DNA from: Scatophagus argus
Taxonomy: Eukaryota > Chordata > Actinopteri > Scatophagidae
Length of the DNA stretch: 64,000 bases
Assembly: GCF_020382885.2 (NCBI RefSeq)
Contig: NC_058498.1
Coordinates: forward strand, 8,468,501 to 8,532,500
Direction of reading: 5' to 3'
The translations under genes and the position numbers were made by a program. Under the pieces are notes generated by a model, which did not search any database, was not told where the DNA came from, and saw only the letters and a list, made by a program, of their open reading frames with translations. Positions 13,701 through 26,100 of this stretch are shown in pieces (position 1 is the stretch's first letter; each line of letters begins with the position of its first letter).

Positions 13701-16700
13701 TCAGCTGGTCCACAGTCACAGGCGACAGACTGCCATTGGTCAGGAGGAAGGTCGAGAACGTCTCATTGGCTCTCAGGTATTCTTCCACTGGGAGATCTAC
13801 AGGGGAAACGTAAGCGTTAAGGCTAAACTGCGCTTGGACAGTCAGCAAGGCTAACTACAGGAGATATGCCAAATAATTTAAACAGTATTTTTATCACTAT
13901 AGTCCAAGGATTTATAATATTTATTTCCCCTTCTCTTATCTTTGGGGATTTTTACTGGACATCATTATAATATAATTATATATAATGTAATATATATAAT
14001 GTATATAATTAAAAACCTAAGCAGGAAGAAAAGTGTGTTCTTTCATTTGGTCCTTAACTAAACCATTTAAGCCAATTCTGCCTCCTGCAAAGATGTACCA
14101 ATGAGAAATCCTCAAAACTAAAACTTTGCTTAGCCCAGCAGAGTTTTGCATTTATAAAAACCCCTCTTTACAACAAGTCTCTTTTACACCATATCATTCG
14201 GTCAGGATTTTAGGATTCAGTAGGTGTCTACTGGGACATTTACATCGAATTCTGCTGCATGAAAAACCTCAGTGAAGACCCGCTTTTATTCATCCAATTG
14301 TTTGCCTGGAGTGAACATGTAATTTAATCTGCTCAGCAAGGAGAGGCAAAGCAGCCACTCGGAGCTGCTTTCACAACCGTAAATGGCCACATTGAATTGG
14401 TCACTCGACACCCGTTGAAAGGCATTCATACAGAACAGCTACAGTAACCTTTTAGATAAGTCTGGGAACACAGTGCTGGCTCAAAAGAAAAGGAAATCTG
14501 AATTGATGGAAAGACTGACTTGATCCTGCTAGTCATACCATAACATGTTTTTTCTGTGAACGCATTCATTTAATAAAGAGAAATGTTCTGTAAGTTATTC
14601 AGAAATGGACATCTGCACAGGAATTGTTGTCGCCAGTGCCCAGACATTTGAAGTAAACAACTCCTTCTGCTGTCTTCTCTGACTTAAACATTGTGGTCAT
14701 CTTGTCTTCCTGTATTTTACCACAGGATCACTTTGTTTAAACTGCACTGACTGCAGGCAAGGCTCTATTGGGTTTCTCCATATACATAATTTATTCTGAT
14801 TCTTGGAAAGCAACCTGAAAGATATACCTTTACATTAAGCACTATGACCATTGCTTGTGTGTTTGGTCTACCAAAATAGCTCAACTCATCACTGGTAGTA
14901 AGGAAGAGCCAATCCAGGCTCTGTAATGAGAAATTCTAACAATTATTTGTCAGCTGAATAAGATGCCTACAGGAAAAAACACCAGTATATGGTCTGTGCT
15001 AGAGGAGATTCAAACAAGCTGTGGTACTTGGCCAGGCTCCAGGTCTCTCTCCCAGCCTTCGGACACTTTCCATCAGGTCCTGAAAGCCTGAGAATCTCTG
15101 GTTTCCACTGTAGGACAGAACAGTCTGTGCGTCCACGAAGAGACGGGACAGTCTGGAGGAGAAGATCAATAAGAGGAGTCTTCAATGGGACAAACACATG
15201 CAGTTAGTTTACATTTAACTACAGTGGAACAGACTTTTTAATTCACTGGTAACACCAACCATATTCTGTTTCTTGCAGGAAACAGGATGTTTAGACCCGA
15301 TGTGGAACGTTCAGTGAAGCAAATCAAAGCACCAAAGAACAGTTTTAACAGCCTCTGTAGTCAACTGCATCACCCAACAATATGCAACTTTGACACAAGA
15401 GCAGGTCATTTACTGATCACAGGCTTGGCAGTTCGATCCCTGACCCCCGAATCAGAGCATTCTGGAAAAAAGTGTTTTCTGCTATAGAAATGCAGCCATT
15501 TATTGTTCATATAAAGGAAGGCAAAAATTAAATAAATTACATAAAAATATGTGCCAGTAATATGCCACTAAATACTGACTGTAATGGATTTCAAGTTGAA
15601 TTTTAAATCACAGTGACATCAAACAAAACCAACTGCTGCCTGGAGAAGAGCAAAAATTCTCAGCTGGTTACCTGGCAATCTCATGGAAAAAACAAAACGA
15701 CAGGAAGACACTGTGCCTGGCCAACAAATAGTCCAGCACATAACCACCAATAAAACCAAAGATATATCTTGACAGTTGGCATGGTGATTTTGTTACCTTA
15801 AAACATAAACAAGCTATCAGTTTTCCCCTGTTTTTGTGCTAAACCAAGCTGCTAGCTGTAGCTTCATATTCAGCACACAGACATGAGAGTGGTGTCAAGG
15901 CAGGTATGAAGTATGCTTATGCAAAGTCATACTTACTTACTCAAAGGCAACAGATTGTGTCTCCCGTCAATCTCTCTCTGTCTACAGTAAAATGCATGTT
16001 TGTCTGTTTTATCAACAACAATTTTAATTGTAACATAAATCATGACTGAATGCAGTTTGTCTATTTATCTTTTGGGCAAATCCAAACTACAAGCACTGCT
16101 CCTCCTGTAAACGCCACAAGTGCAGACTGATGCACACATTTTTACCTCCAGTCTACCTACATGGAGTTGTCAAAGTTGCCAATTTGGCCTGCCGTCTCTC
16201 CTGGCGTCGGGCTGTGAAAGCAGGGGTTGTTGATGTTGCAGATAATACCCTGAATCCAGGGCAAGGTCCCTGCTGACGGTAAGGCTTTGTTTGGAAAGTG
16301 ACCTACAAGTGAAAGGAAAACAAAACACAAACACCTCAGTACCAGGAGATTAGCCTGAAACACCAAACAATGGAAATGCTGTAGTAGTGACCTGAAATAC
16401 AGTCCAGAGACAGCAAACTGAACGCTAAACCCCAGCTGCTATAACTGAACCAAAAAGCTTTTTTTTTTGTACAGCTGATATGAAATTATATTTATAATAT
16501 TCCACGTGCTGTAATCTGCCTTTACATGTAAGACTGGTCTAAAGAGGACAACAGCAGGAGAGAAGAAGCAGGCTCTCACATAAGAAATGTCTGGGAAAAA
16601 CAAAACACATACACATTTGCAAACTTTTCATGCTCGCACAGCAAAATTTACTGCATGCTTTGTGTCAACTCCTTTACCACAAAATCCACAAAAAAACAAC

Positions 16701-17340
16701 TTAAAAAAACGTATACAGTAAATATACACCCCTTACTGAGGAGTGGAAGGTGTGGTTTTCTTTCCAAATGCGTTATGGTCTTTGAAAAGTTTACAGCATA
16801 CAGTGTCCCAAACTTCGATTGTGTTGTCTTGTCATGTGAGCTTATGCTAATGCAGGACTTCTCAAAGAAGGTCAAGAACAAAGCAGGATGGGAAAATAAA
16901 TGTGCATGAGGCACAGGACTCACTCTTGGTGAGTTGATCCTCTTTAGCTCGTTGGCACAGAGCCATTTATCAGACCTTGTTAAGAGTGTGTGTGTGTGTG
17001 TCTGAAAACACCCACATTACATAATATCACTCACATTGGCTCTGTTTGTAAGGCGGGTGTGACTGACGAACGCAGATGAGGATGACAAAGAGAAACAGAG
17101 GCCAGAGGAGCTCGATGATCAGCTGGATCTGCGTAAGAGGAGAACACGAGAGCTGTTTAGATGTGCGTCAAGTAATTTGCTCATTTAACCTCTAAGCTGT
17201 ATCTCATACAGCAGTTCTCCTTACAGAATCAACAAACTATTTCACTCTTTTCAGTGAAGTGAAAATGTGGCCACCTTGTTCCTCCTGCGGTATGTGATGT
17301 TCTTCCAGAGCAGGAGGGCAAGCTGCCTGAAAAACCCCAT
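178..17340 (-). CDS. abca7: ABCA7-type full-size ABC lipid transporter (34 coding exons, 3' part outside window)
   Basis: This is an ABCA-subfamily exporter that moves phospholipid and sterol across membranes. The start codon is at 17340 and the protein begins [14 protein letters not shown], the usual ABCA1/4/7 opening. 34 exons joined at GT/AG sites stay in phase for 4,949 nt (about 1,650 codons) without a stop. Order: one membrane helix (about residues 23-45), large extracellular domain 1, first membrane domain, NBD1 with Walker A GHNGAGKT (940-947), signature LSGGMQ (1039-1044), Walker B VVVLDE (1059-1064) and H-loop His (1095), then the linker, the next membrane helix and extracellular domain 2. 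The second membrane domain and NBD2 lie beyond position 1. I prefer ABCA7 over ABCA1 because [19 protein letters not shown] and LPPGP agree with ABCA7, and because apba3 is next door (both on human 19p13.3). The membrane core is also close to ABCA1, so paralogy needs a tree. Confidence 0.88.
4953..6928 (-). other. abca7: abca7 exons 18-23: nucleotide-binding domain 1 and start of linker
   Basis: Exons are 6757-6928 (Walker A), 6312-6443, 6079-6218, 5817-5954 (signature and Walker B), 5173-5420 (H-loop and start of linker) and 4953-5010. All catalytic elements of NBD1 are intact: Walker A Lys, the Q-loop region [15 protein letters not shown], Walker B Asp-Glu and the H-loop His. The domain therefore looks able to bind and hydrolyse ATP. 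Exon 22 continues into a Ser/Thr-rich linker, and exon 23 ([16 protein letters not shown]) is acidic and serine-rich, like the regulatory linker of ABCA1. Confidence 0.88.
6219..6241 (-). repeat. (GA/CT)n microsatellite acting as splice-acceptor pyrimidine tract
   Basis: On the minus strand a run of about ten CT units ends directly in the CAG acceptor of abca7 exon 20 (exon starts at 6218). The microsatellite supplies the whole polypyrimidine tract. Confidence 0.8.
7623..9577 (-). other. abca7: abca7 exons 14-17: first transmembrane domain
   Basis: Exons are 9355-9577, 8914-9135, 8538-8742 and 7623-7736. They encode the hydrophobic helices of TMD1: [18 protein letters not shown], the coupling stretch [47 protein letters not shown], then [12 protein letters not shown] and WYIEAVFPG. 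These stretches align over nearly their whole length with the ABCA1/ABCA7 membrane domain as I recall it. Exon 17 encodes the short link from the last helix to NBD1 ([10 protein letters not shown], then NYWGG). Confidence 0.86.
8235..8420 (+). mobile_element. Fragment of a non-LTR retrotransposon (reverse transcriptase region)
   Basis: Inside the intron between abca7 exons 16 and 17, the plus strand encodes a piece reading [20 protein letters not shown] followed by VVDY. This resembles the fish LINE (Rex1/L2-type) RT motif of the form W-C-x-N-x-L-x-L-N-x-x-K-T-K-E-x-x-x-D-F. The element is truncated at both ends and lies antisense to abca7. Family assignment is from memory. Confidence 0.55.
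9901..17340 (-). other. abca7: abca7 exons 1-13: first helix and extracellular domain 1
   Basis: Exons on the minus strand, in transcript order: 17275-17340, 17035-17128, 16161-16302, 15028-15152, 13678-13796, 13147-13344, 12879-12971, 12259-12496, 11783-11922, 11220-11336, 10922-11119, 10562-10767, 9901-10077. Exon 2 is the first membrane helix ([15 protein letters not shown]). Exon 3 gives the ABCA1/4/7 hallmark [16 protein letters not shown], with paired cysteines. Exons 8-9 carry [19 protein letters not shown] and [13 protein letters not shown], which are nearly invariant between ABCA1 and ABCA7. Exon 12 holds [17 protein letters not shown]. Exon 13 ends at 9901 rather than 9903, because the donor GTGAGT and the next exon's phase then give DDVFLRV. 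Confidence 0.85.
13797..16160 (-). other. Two large abca7 introns flanking exon 4
   Basis: The introns at 13797-15027 and 15153-16160 hold no further exon that I can recognise. An AT-only low-complexity patch lies at about 13963-14012. ORFs on either strand here are short and unrelated to any family I know. Confidence 0.5.
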
Positions 17341-17352
17341 TGCTCCGAAAAG

Positions 17353-17364
17353 CTACCCGGCCAT
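17353..17364 (-). other. Three-codon upstream ORF in abca7 5'UTR
   Basis: On the minus strand the leader of the first coding exon (acceptor near 17374, exon start 17373) reads ATG GCC GGG TAG, then 12 nt, then the abca7 ATG. The upstream ATG has A at -3 and G at +4, a strong context, so it may lower initiation at the main start. It is in frame with the main ORF and closed by its own stop. Confidence 0.6.
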
Positions 17365-17373
17365 GATGCAAAG

Positions 17374-18835
17374 CTGTGAAACACAAAATGCGGTGAGATA
17401 AAGACATGTTGTCAAGCTATTGGGGACACATGGATACTGTGCTCCCATTTCAATTACAGCTTAAGTTATTTATCTCATTTACCACATACAAAATGTTAAA
17501 AACATATGGTTTAGCTTTGGATTAGGATTTCATACATGGCTGCATTCACCCCTTCAGAAATTTGTTCTAAAGGTTTATTTGAACAAGATTTCACTGGAGG
17601 CTATTATCTGCTACTCTTGAAGGCACTTTTCTCTGTTTATATTTGAAGTGTTTTATTTTATTTTTTTTATTACTGCTCTCTCAAATGCGGTGATTTAACG
17701 GCTGATGCTGACTATGAATAAACTATCATGAGCGAAGACTTAAAGTGAGAAACTGTCCCTGACCTTTTCCCTGCAGAGGACACAACTGTGGCTGAGCACA
17801 GCTGAGCTTAAGCCTCAGCAGAAAACAGCTTTTTATTCCAACCCTCATATTTCTGCTCTAATTCATGCTCTAAACGTAGGCAGAAGTATGCAGAAGAAAG
17901 TTAAAGATTCTCCGTGCGATACATCCAACAGGCTGTTTTCATATTTACTGTGAGTGAAGGTTATCCTATGTGCCTGCTGTGATCTACCCAAGACAGACAA
18001 TCCCCTGCTTCATCCTGAAATCCTCCTGATCCCAGCGGCTTACGTGAGTATGGTGTCTCTCTTGTATTTGTGCTGTAGTAAATAATCTGAAGGTTTGGCT
18101 CATGATTTGTGCCAGGTTAAACAGCAACTACACGGCTAATTTCTTTTGCAAATCTGTTCTAACCTCAAAGACAAACACTGTTTTTCTTTTCCTTTTTTTT
18201 TTTGCATTCATCTGTTTACATGTTTACAAGACTCTGCATATGTCAGTGCAGGTATAGGACAAAGGTTTGGTAACTATTGTATCTTATTTGACATTTTAAC
18301 CGTCTTTTCTATTTTCACCACGCGTTATTGAGGCACACACCTGGAAAACACAGGTCATTACTCATATGTAATATTTCTGTGATGTAATGTAGCAAGTTAA
18401 CACAATGGTACGTCTTATAAGTCTAATGAAATTGTATAAATTGAACTCACAAGTACAGAGTAACAGCATGCAGTAGAATAAGTTAGTCACAACTTAATCA
18501 GGGGCAATTTGAACAATAAAAAAGCATTTCATTTGGGACACAACTTGCTAAAACAAAATATCAAGTAAAAATATAATTACTAGCCAATGCATTTACGGGT
18601 TTATTCCACAGTTCGACTCGTGCACAACTGGCAGCTAACGCAGAGAAAATATTTAGGTTAAAAAAGAGCGAAGAAGGAAGAAGAGGAAAACTCTTAGCTA
18701 ACACTACAGTCGCTTCCTCCTCCTAGCATGTTACAGTGATGCTTTTAGTGGTTTAAAAAGACATTCTTACAACGACACACACAACGTAATGAGTGCCGAA
18801 GACTCGTTAAACTTTTATGACTCGTTTACGATTAC
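17374..18835 (-). other. abca7 intron 1 (inside 5'UTR)
   Basis: About 1.46 kb separate the proposed noncoding exon from the exon carrying the start codon. I see no coding exon on either strand; it holds AT-rich and T-rich runs (for example near 18185-18203) and nothing recognisable. Confidence 0.5.
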
Positions 18836-19075
18836 CTTTCTGTTATACTGATGGTAAAATCTCCTTATCGGGCACACCAACAGCCGGTAGCTTGTCATTG
18901 ACTCTCCATTTCCCTACTGTTTTCGACTGCAGGTGTGAGCGGTGAAAGGTTCCGCCCACAAGTGACGCTAATTGGCCAAAGTATATTCCAGGGGCGGGAT
19001 CAGAGAAACCGGTGAAGAATCTGATTGGCTTGTGTTTATGTTTGTGTAACTGAAGACAGCTGATTGGTCAGGGAT
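18836..19075 (-). promoter_or_regulatory. abca7 promoter with three CCAAT boxes and a GC box, plus 5'UTR exon
   Basis: ATTGG occurs on the plus strand (CCAAT on the gene strand) at 18971-18975, 19024-19028 and 19063-19067, with a GC box (GGGGCGGG) at 18991-18998. Downstream on the minus strand, a likely noncoding first exon runs from roughly 18900 to a good donor (CAGAAAG|GTAATC) at 18836. Spaced CCAAT boxes plus one GC box and no clear TATA are typical of an NF-Y/Sp1 promoter. The exact start site is inferred. Confidence 0.6.
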
Positions 19076-19156
19076 TGACAATGCTATTAGACTCAAGCTC
19101 ATGTGCCTCGGATAATAAAAACAGTTTTGTAATATTTACATAAATAAAAGGCATTC

Positions 19157-20182
19157 TTTATTAGCACAAACAGCATTTGATTACATTGAATACTTGTCAC
19201 TAATTAAAACACCAATAAACATATTATCACATTACATCTGCAAGTATTATTTTATTATAAGAACTGTAGTATTATCAATTTAATATCAATATTTTTCAAA
19301 TATATATATTTATTGCAAAGAAAACATTACTATGTCTGTATGTATGTATTATGTGTCCAAATATAAATATACTGGAGCTCTGACTCAAATGTGAATGGGC
19401 ATATAATTTGTTTTAAAAACTACCTTAATTTCATATATAGCCTTGAGAATAAAAAGCAACTTTGCATCTGAAACTTACGAACCAAACACTGTCAATAAAT
19501 AACATCAAGGAGATATCTTACAGATCATTTTAATGAACATTCAAAACAGCAAACTCTTAAAAATATATGTATCTCTCTATCAAATAAGGCTGTTACCTTT
19601 AATTGTGCATAACATCTGTTTCCTGTCAGGCACAGTCAGGGAAGCACTGTGTGAATAAACCAGAACACTTGACTAAAATCCTCTCTCTGAAGCGTGTGAC
19701 ACTTGTTGATATGCATGTGTACGTGAGGGACTGGAAGTACATGAGAATGAAATAAACAGACTCTTTATCCTGATTCAATAAGGTTTCCCCTTCAAGCACG
19801 TTCAACTCAGGCACATTGGCAACACAGGCTGAAGGACCAAAAACTCTACAGTATGCTCTACACCTTTCACCACCATGTAAAAGTTAGTGAAGTCAAAAAA
19901 TATTCTGTTTATAAATTACTGCATCTCAGCTACTGCTGCACTGTTAAATAACAGATAAATATAGATGGAGAGCTACCAGCTATCCCTGTCACTTTCGAAT
20001 ATGTTTTCACAATATCCAAAGCACAGCTTAAAAACGTATAGCCAGAATAGCACGATGTGTTCGATGGTGCGACAGCAGCTTATGATATGCTGTATGATCA
20101 GTTGCATAATATTTAGTTTGGCAAAAGTTCATGTAGCTCGAACACTGGGCAGTATTTTTGTCCTTGATGCTTCAGGAAGTGC
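19157..20182 (-). other. apba3 3'UTR with polyadenylation signals
   Basis: Downstream of the apba3 stop the sequence is AT-rich and noncoding. AATAAA occurs on the minus strand at 19309-19314 and at 19157-19162, the latter only about 90 bp before the nearest abca7 CCAAT box. A transcript about 1 kb past the stop would fill the whole gap between the two genes. Confidence 0.45.
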
Positions 20183-23100
20183 TCAGAGAAACACTGGCTG
20201 CTCTTGGCCTGTTAAGAGTCGATACGTTGAGGCTGGCATGGTCTTTAAGTGAATCTGTTCAGAGAGAGAAAAATCAGGATTAAAAATGTGAGTTATAATC
20301 CTCCTCTGCTGTCTTTATTACAAATAAAATCTAACTGCATGGAAGCGTTTCATCCCTCCTCACCTCTCCGACAGCATTGGTGAGAATCTGGATGATCTTT
20401 TCGTGTGGTGTGGCGACGACACTCTGCCCGTTGATTTCTATGATGCGATGCCCAACACGAATGCCCCCTCTCTCAGCTATGCCGCCCCGCATCAGACTGC
20501 AGATCTGCAACAGGAAGAGAGCAGGAATATTTACATTTCATGACAAAGTGTGTGTATGCACGTGTTAGATGCAGCTGAAAAGCACCACAAAATGCCAGCA
20601 GTTGGAAGGGTAAGACAAGCCTGACTTTAAACTGAATTCAAACCTGAGTTTAACAGTGATATACAGAATACATGAAGACTGACTTACAATGCCGTCCTCC
20701 ACACTGAAGCCCAGCTGAAACTTCGGATCTGGCCTCTTGATAATTGCCATGGTGACCGGCGGACAGTGGACAATGCTGAGCTTCACATACTTTTGGCTTT
20801 TTAAGTCCTGAGACAAAAACAAAATGTGAATCAGAATCAGAATTCCTTTATTAATCCCTGGAGGGAAATTCTTGTAATGAATGTGTTGTCAGTATTCAGT
20901 GGCTTAGACCCTTGCTTTCATCATTGATGTTTTCTTCAATGTTTCCAACTGACCACAGCTAAACAGAACCACTTCAGTAAGTGGAATCATTATTTTCTTT
21001 ACAAACTTCTTTATTTGTTTGACTGACTAATCATGTTTCTTTCTTAGTAGTCATTCTTTATCCACGTGATGTGTGCCTTGAAAGTCTGAGAACACTCGTC
21101 ACTTCTTTTCAGTCTTGTCATGCAAAAAACTTTTGCATGAATTCTTTGTTCATCTGTTTCCTCAACTGTCATAAGAATCAGAATCAGAATTCCTTTATTT
21201 ATCTAGAGACAATTTTGATTGTATAAGGTGCTATATAAATAAAATGAAAAATTGAATCCCCAAGGGGAAATTCTTTAAATTCAGACGTTCATGCCGACTG
21301 CTCTCTGTGTCTTAAACACACAAAAGCAATGCAACCCAACAAGATTAACTTCAGATTTACAGATTACCATGAAGTTGACTGACACAGTCTTAAAACATTA
21401 CACTTCTCAGTAATTTCATTCAGCGTATGGTTGCTGTGTGGATAGCATTATTCAGCTGATACTGTGTCGACCACAGTTAAGTGTTTCAAAGGTTCTCTTA
21501 CTGGCTATACACAAGTGAATTTATACTGATGTTCCGGAGAACAAATGAATACTTGTGTTTGTACAGTCATACTGCATGGAGACACAGTGCCATCTAGTGC
21601 ATCCTAAGCACAGTGCATTGTGAGATAAGATAAGATAAGACAAAACTTTATTAATCCCTAAGGAAATTCTTGTGCCAGAGGTTGCTTAAAAGAGCACTTT
21701 ACATTACACTAATTACAAGTAAAACACAAATTAAATTGTGAAACCAATGGCTGAGACACCAGTGCATTTCCCAGGCCAGGGCCATGCACTGATTATAGTT
21801 ATTGCCGAAAATAATAGTAAAAAATAATAAGATGGTTGGCGTACAAAATGCTAAATATCAGGTAAGTGAGTATAACCAGTGTCTAGCACACAGCAGCATT
21901 CATACAAAATAATAGGTAACAAAGATAAAGTGACAGGTAGTATTGCATGATACTGTGAATTGGCATTGCACATGATATTGTGGAATCGCTGTTCCCTTCT
22001 TACCCGGATTATGTTCTGGCAGGTGGTGATGGGCAGACCAACCATACTGGTGCCGTTGATGGACATGATGCGGTCACCGATGCTGAGCTCGCCGCAGCGC
22101 TCAGCGGGACCGCCGTGAAGGAGGTTGGCCACCACCACTGTGGGCAGGATGGAGCCCCAGCCTGACTCCACCACCGCCAGCCCTAAGATCTCTCCGGGAG
22201 CCTTGGTGATGACTACCTGAACCACGGACACACAGCATTTTCATTTGTTTGACCGAATACTCCAATACACAGTTGTCATGTAATCTACACATAAAACAAT
22301 ACAAAAAGCCCATGATATACTCTGTGCAAACTTTTGAAGGCCCTCGCAGACACTTGGTGGCAATGCACGCTGCACAATGGTGATGTGAGTATGGTCATGC
22401 TCAATGCATGACCATACTCACATCACCTCCAAGGAAAGGTGACTCATAACAGCACTAGCTGATGCTCTTAATTCACTTGTGTACAAAACCTTCAGGTTAG
22501 TCACACTTGCTTCAGTTACAGCATGCATTTTTTGTTCTTTACTTTCTCACGTGATGTGGAGTAGAAAAAGGCGCATTTTAACATTACATGGAGTCAGGAG
22601 GAACTCAGGAGGAAAATGTGAACAGGAACATGGAGAGAAAATGAATGGAGGAGTGGATTATAATGCACAAATTTTTAAGTTTCTTTGCACATTTTTCTAC
22701 CATAATAGAGTCACAAATGGTCTCTATGTGTATTGTAAATGTAATCTGAATACAGCAGTTGCCCGATGTGGAGGAGCAGCTACATGTTGTTGTACTTTTG
22801 GGGTATTTTTATGCCTTTATTTAAAAGTGAACAGCAGAGAGGCAACAGGATGAAAGGGAAGACAGAGAAGGGGAATGAAGTGTAATGAAGGAACAAACCA
22901 GGGAAGTTACTATCAGTGCATATGGTATTCATCTTTACCATTAGGCTAGTAAGCCACTGTGCCACTAGGACACTTTTACAGCCACTTTCCAAGTCTGCGG
23001 GGAAGGAACGTTTGACACATTTTGCTTCAGTACCACTTTAAATGTGTCAGTTACATCAGGAGATGACAAATGAGATTGGCTGATATGAAATGAAGAAGAG

Positions 23101-26100
23101 AGACCAACTGCTGGTGACCATGGTGGCCATGGCCATTTCTTCCTGAGTCACGTCAGACAGATTTTCATCTGCAATGGTGTTTGCTCACCAATGACGACAA
23201 CGACCCCACACTAGTTCACTACGTCAGAAATGTAACCACAATCACTCTGCTTACATCTCGGATGTTCTGAGAGTCAGAGAAGTGGGCCAGGTCTCCATTG
23301 TAGAGCTCCTGACTTTCCAGGTAGTCACTGTACTCGCCAGGTTTCAGATCGCTGGTCTTCATGCCGTTGGCCTGAAGGAACTGCTGGTAGGCCACTCCGA
23401 ATGCCTGACCGATAGCCTGGGCTATGATCTGCGCCTGGATGGAGAGACAGGGTGGAGGATAGAACGCAGACTCAGGTTTCGACAGTGGTTTTACGTTCAA
23501 GTCTCCCGGGAGACATCTTAACAGTAAAGGAACTTTTCACTTTTCACCTTCCATTTTCATATCAACAAATTAAAGCAAATGAGCTCATTTGCAATACACT
23601 CTTGTTTTGGGTATGACCAAAACATGTCACACCCCAAAACATAAACAAAGAACAGAGCATCAAGTCTGGAAAAGCTTCCAACTTTCCTATAAAAGATGAC
23701 CTCTTTGTTTCACTTTTTCATCAGCCAGTCCTTACGTTCAGTTACTTATTTTACTCAAAACATTTTAAAACTTTTCATACAAAAGAGTTGGGAAACTGGG
23801 GAAAAAACTAGCATCAGATGCAGTGGCCCCATGGCCTTCAATATCCCACACCTAATTAGTTTCTAAAAAGAAACTCTTCCTCCTCCTATTCAGTCTTGCC
23901 AAGAGTGGGAAACTGGGACGACAGCCAGACCATTTTTACATTCAGGAGAACTCTCTGGCTGTCTGGGGGAAGGAAACCAGGCTAAGCTGAAGTTGAAACT
24001 GTTGTCCCACCTAAAAACATCACACTGGATCTGAGATCAAGAGGGGAGCAAAAGGCACTTCAATATTAAGTGTGTTAAGTATTCCACTGTGAGCTTATTT
24101 GTTTATTTGTGGGTTTAGCAGCCAAAGACTCAAGAAAATGAGCTGACACAAAGCTGTGGTCACTATATACATTAAAAACGCATCAAAAAACAAGCAGCTA
24201 TTTGAGTTCAACAGCAGCTGGAGTTCAAAATATAAGAGCTAATAAAAAGTCAAACACATGCAGGTTTCCTATTTTCTAAAAAAAACGAAATGCCATGCTG
24301 GTGTTGAGACTCTTCAACCGACTAACTCACATCATCAGAGCAGAAGACGTGGCAAATCATTAAGCACTTCGTCTGAGGCCCAGAGGAGGACGAAGAGTCA
24401 CCATCCTGTCCTTTACGTTTCCTTCGTGCCATCAGGACCACAATGTCTCCAATGTCGGCTATGTAAGAGATCATCTGCAGAGCGTGATCCATCATGGCTT
24501 CCTGAGAGGAGACAAGACACCAGGGTGGAAATAATATTAGAAACAGGGACAAGACTTGCCTTACTTTTGACAAGTAAGTCAGCAGTGAAAAAGCATTGTG
24601 TTGATGAGCTATACTGTTAAAAAAAACCTTGAACAGTTTACACTTTAGAATTTTTTTTTTCTTTTAACGCCAAAACCTGAAAAGATAACGATGAAACCTT
24701 ACAGGCAACTTTTCATTCGAATGCAAGCTAGACTGGATAAGTCAGTTTCAAACTATGATGTGATGCAAAGAGTAAAATTAAAACGGTGCGGCTCAAACTG
24801 TCAAGAACATTATTTATAAACATTTAAGTGAAACCACAATATCAGAAAAAAAATATGATTTTACATCCATAAGTATGGCTCGGTGAGGAGGAAACCAGCC
24901 ATGCGATGAGGCAGCTGAGGGAGGATGACCCACTTTGACTCTCCTGACAATTCAACCACACAGCGGAGGAAAGCGGATTCTACTATAATGCAGCATTACT
25001 GCAGGGCTCTCATATCAAATCACTATCCAGTTCTATATTAGGGATTCTTGCTGTGAGGGCTCCGCTTGAAGGTGGAAATGTAAAAAAGCAACGTTGCTTT
25101 ATTAGAGAAAAGATCTTTAATGCGTGTTGTTACATCATAAATCAAGAGCCGACTCTAATTGGCAGTTCAGACACTGAGCTCATGCTCACAGCGAGAGAGC
25201 AGGTGAGGACACTTACGACACACATCTAACCAGCACAGGGTACCCACATATGTTTTAATTATCGTACTTTTCAATAACTCCTTCAATCAAACTACTTCTG
25301 CACGGCAAAACCAAATGCAATGTGTTTCTGAATGAAGTAAGAGGAGGTTAATGATTTTATTTGACACCTGGAGATCCTGATACTAAATCTCTCCATAGCT
25401 GTTTTCTGAATTCAAATCCTTCCTATAACCTGAAATCGAAAAAGATTCCACCGAAGTCCAACCCAAACATTTGTTTGCTCAAAAGCCAGAAAAGGAAATA
25501 CAGATTTAACGCTACTTAAACCATTTTCTACTTAAGAGCAAAAGCTAAAGTGCTACACAGGAATGTTAAGGCAGAAATAAATCCCAGAACGAAAGGAAAC
25601 GAAATTGAAAACAGTTAACAAAACACACCTGTGTGTCAGCGGTGAGCACTTTGATTCGCTGGGTTGAGATGAACAGGTCCACCTCCGTCATTGGCTGAGA
25701 CTCTCCCTCTGGTGCCTGAGAGAAACACAGTCACACTTCTAACATCTGACAACAGCATACCTAGCTGCATGTGTCATAACAGAAGAGCTTAGTTTCCAAA
25801 GCATTGGGAAAAAAATCCCTTACTAGAATGACAAAGCACAGAAGCACCATCATCTCTTATTTGCGTTCACCTTGATGCGGTCCACGGCCTCCTGAGCCTG
25901 GACCATACGAGCATTTGTAGACGGGTTCTTTTCTGATTTGATCTGAGTGGAACCGAGGTACTTGGCACCAAATATTACTCCATCCAACAGGTCTTCGGGG
26001 TCACACGGACCAGGCACTGAAGAGCAAGACCATTAAAGAAACATAAAAACAATAAAGACAAAAAATCCAGCTGAATTTCTACAAGACAAAAGAAATGTGC

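Noticed and set aside
178-17340. Assignment as abca1 or abca4 rather than abca7
   Set aside because: The membrane core is close to ABCA1, but several stretches match ABCA7 better and apba3 is the neighbour. Kept as an alternative only.
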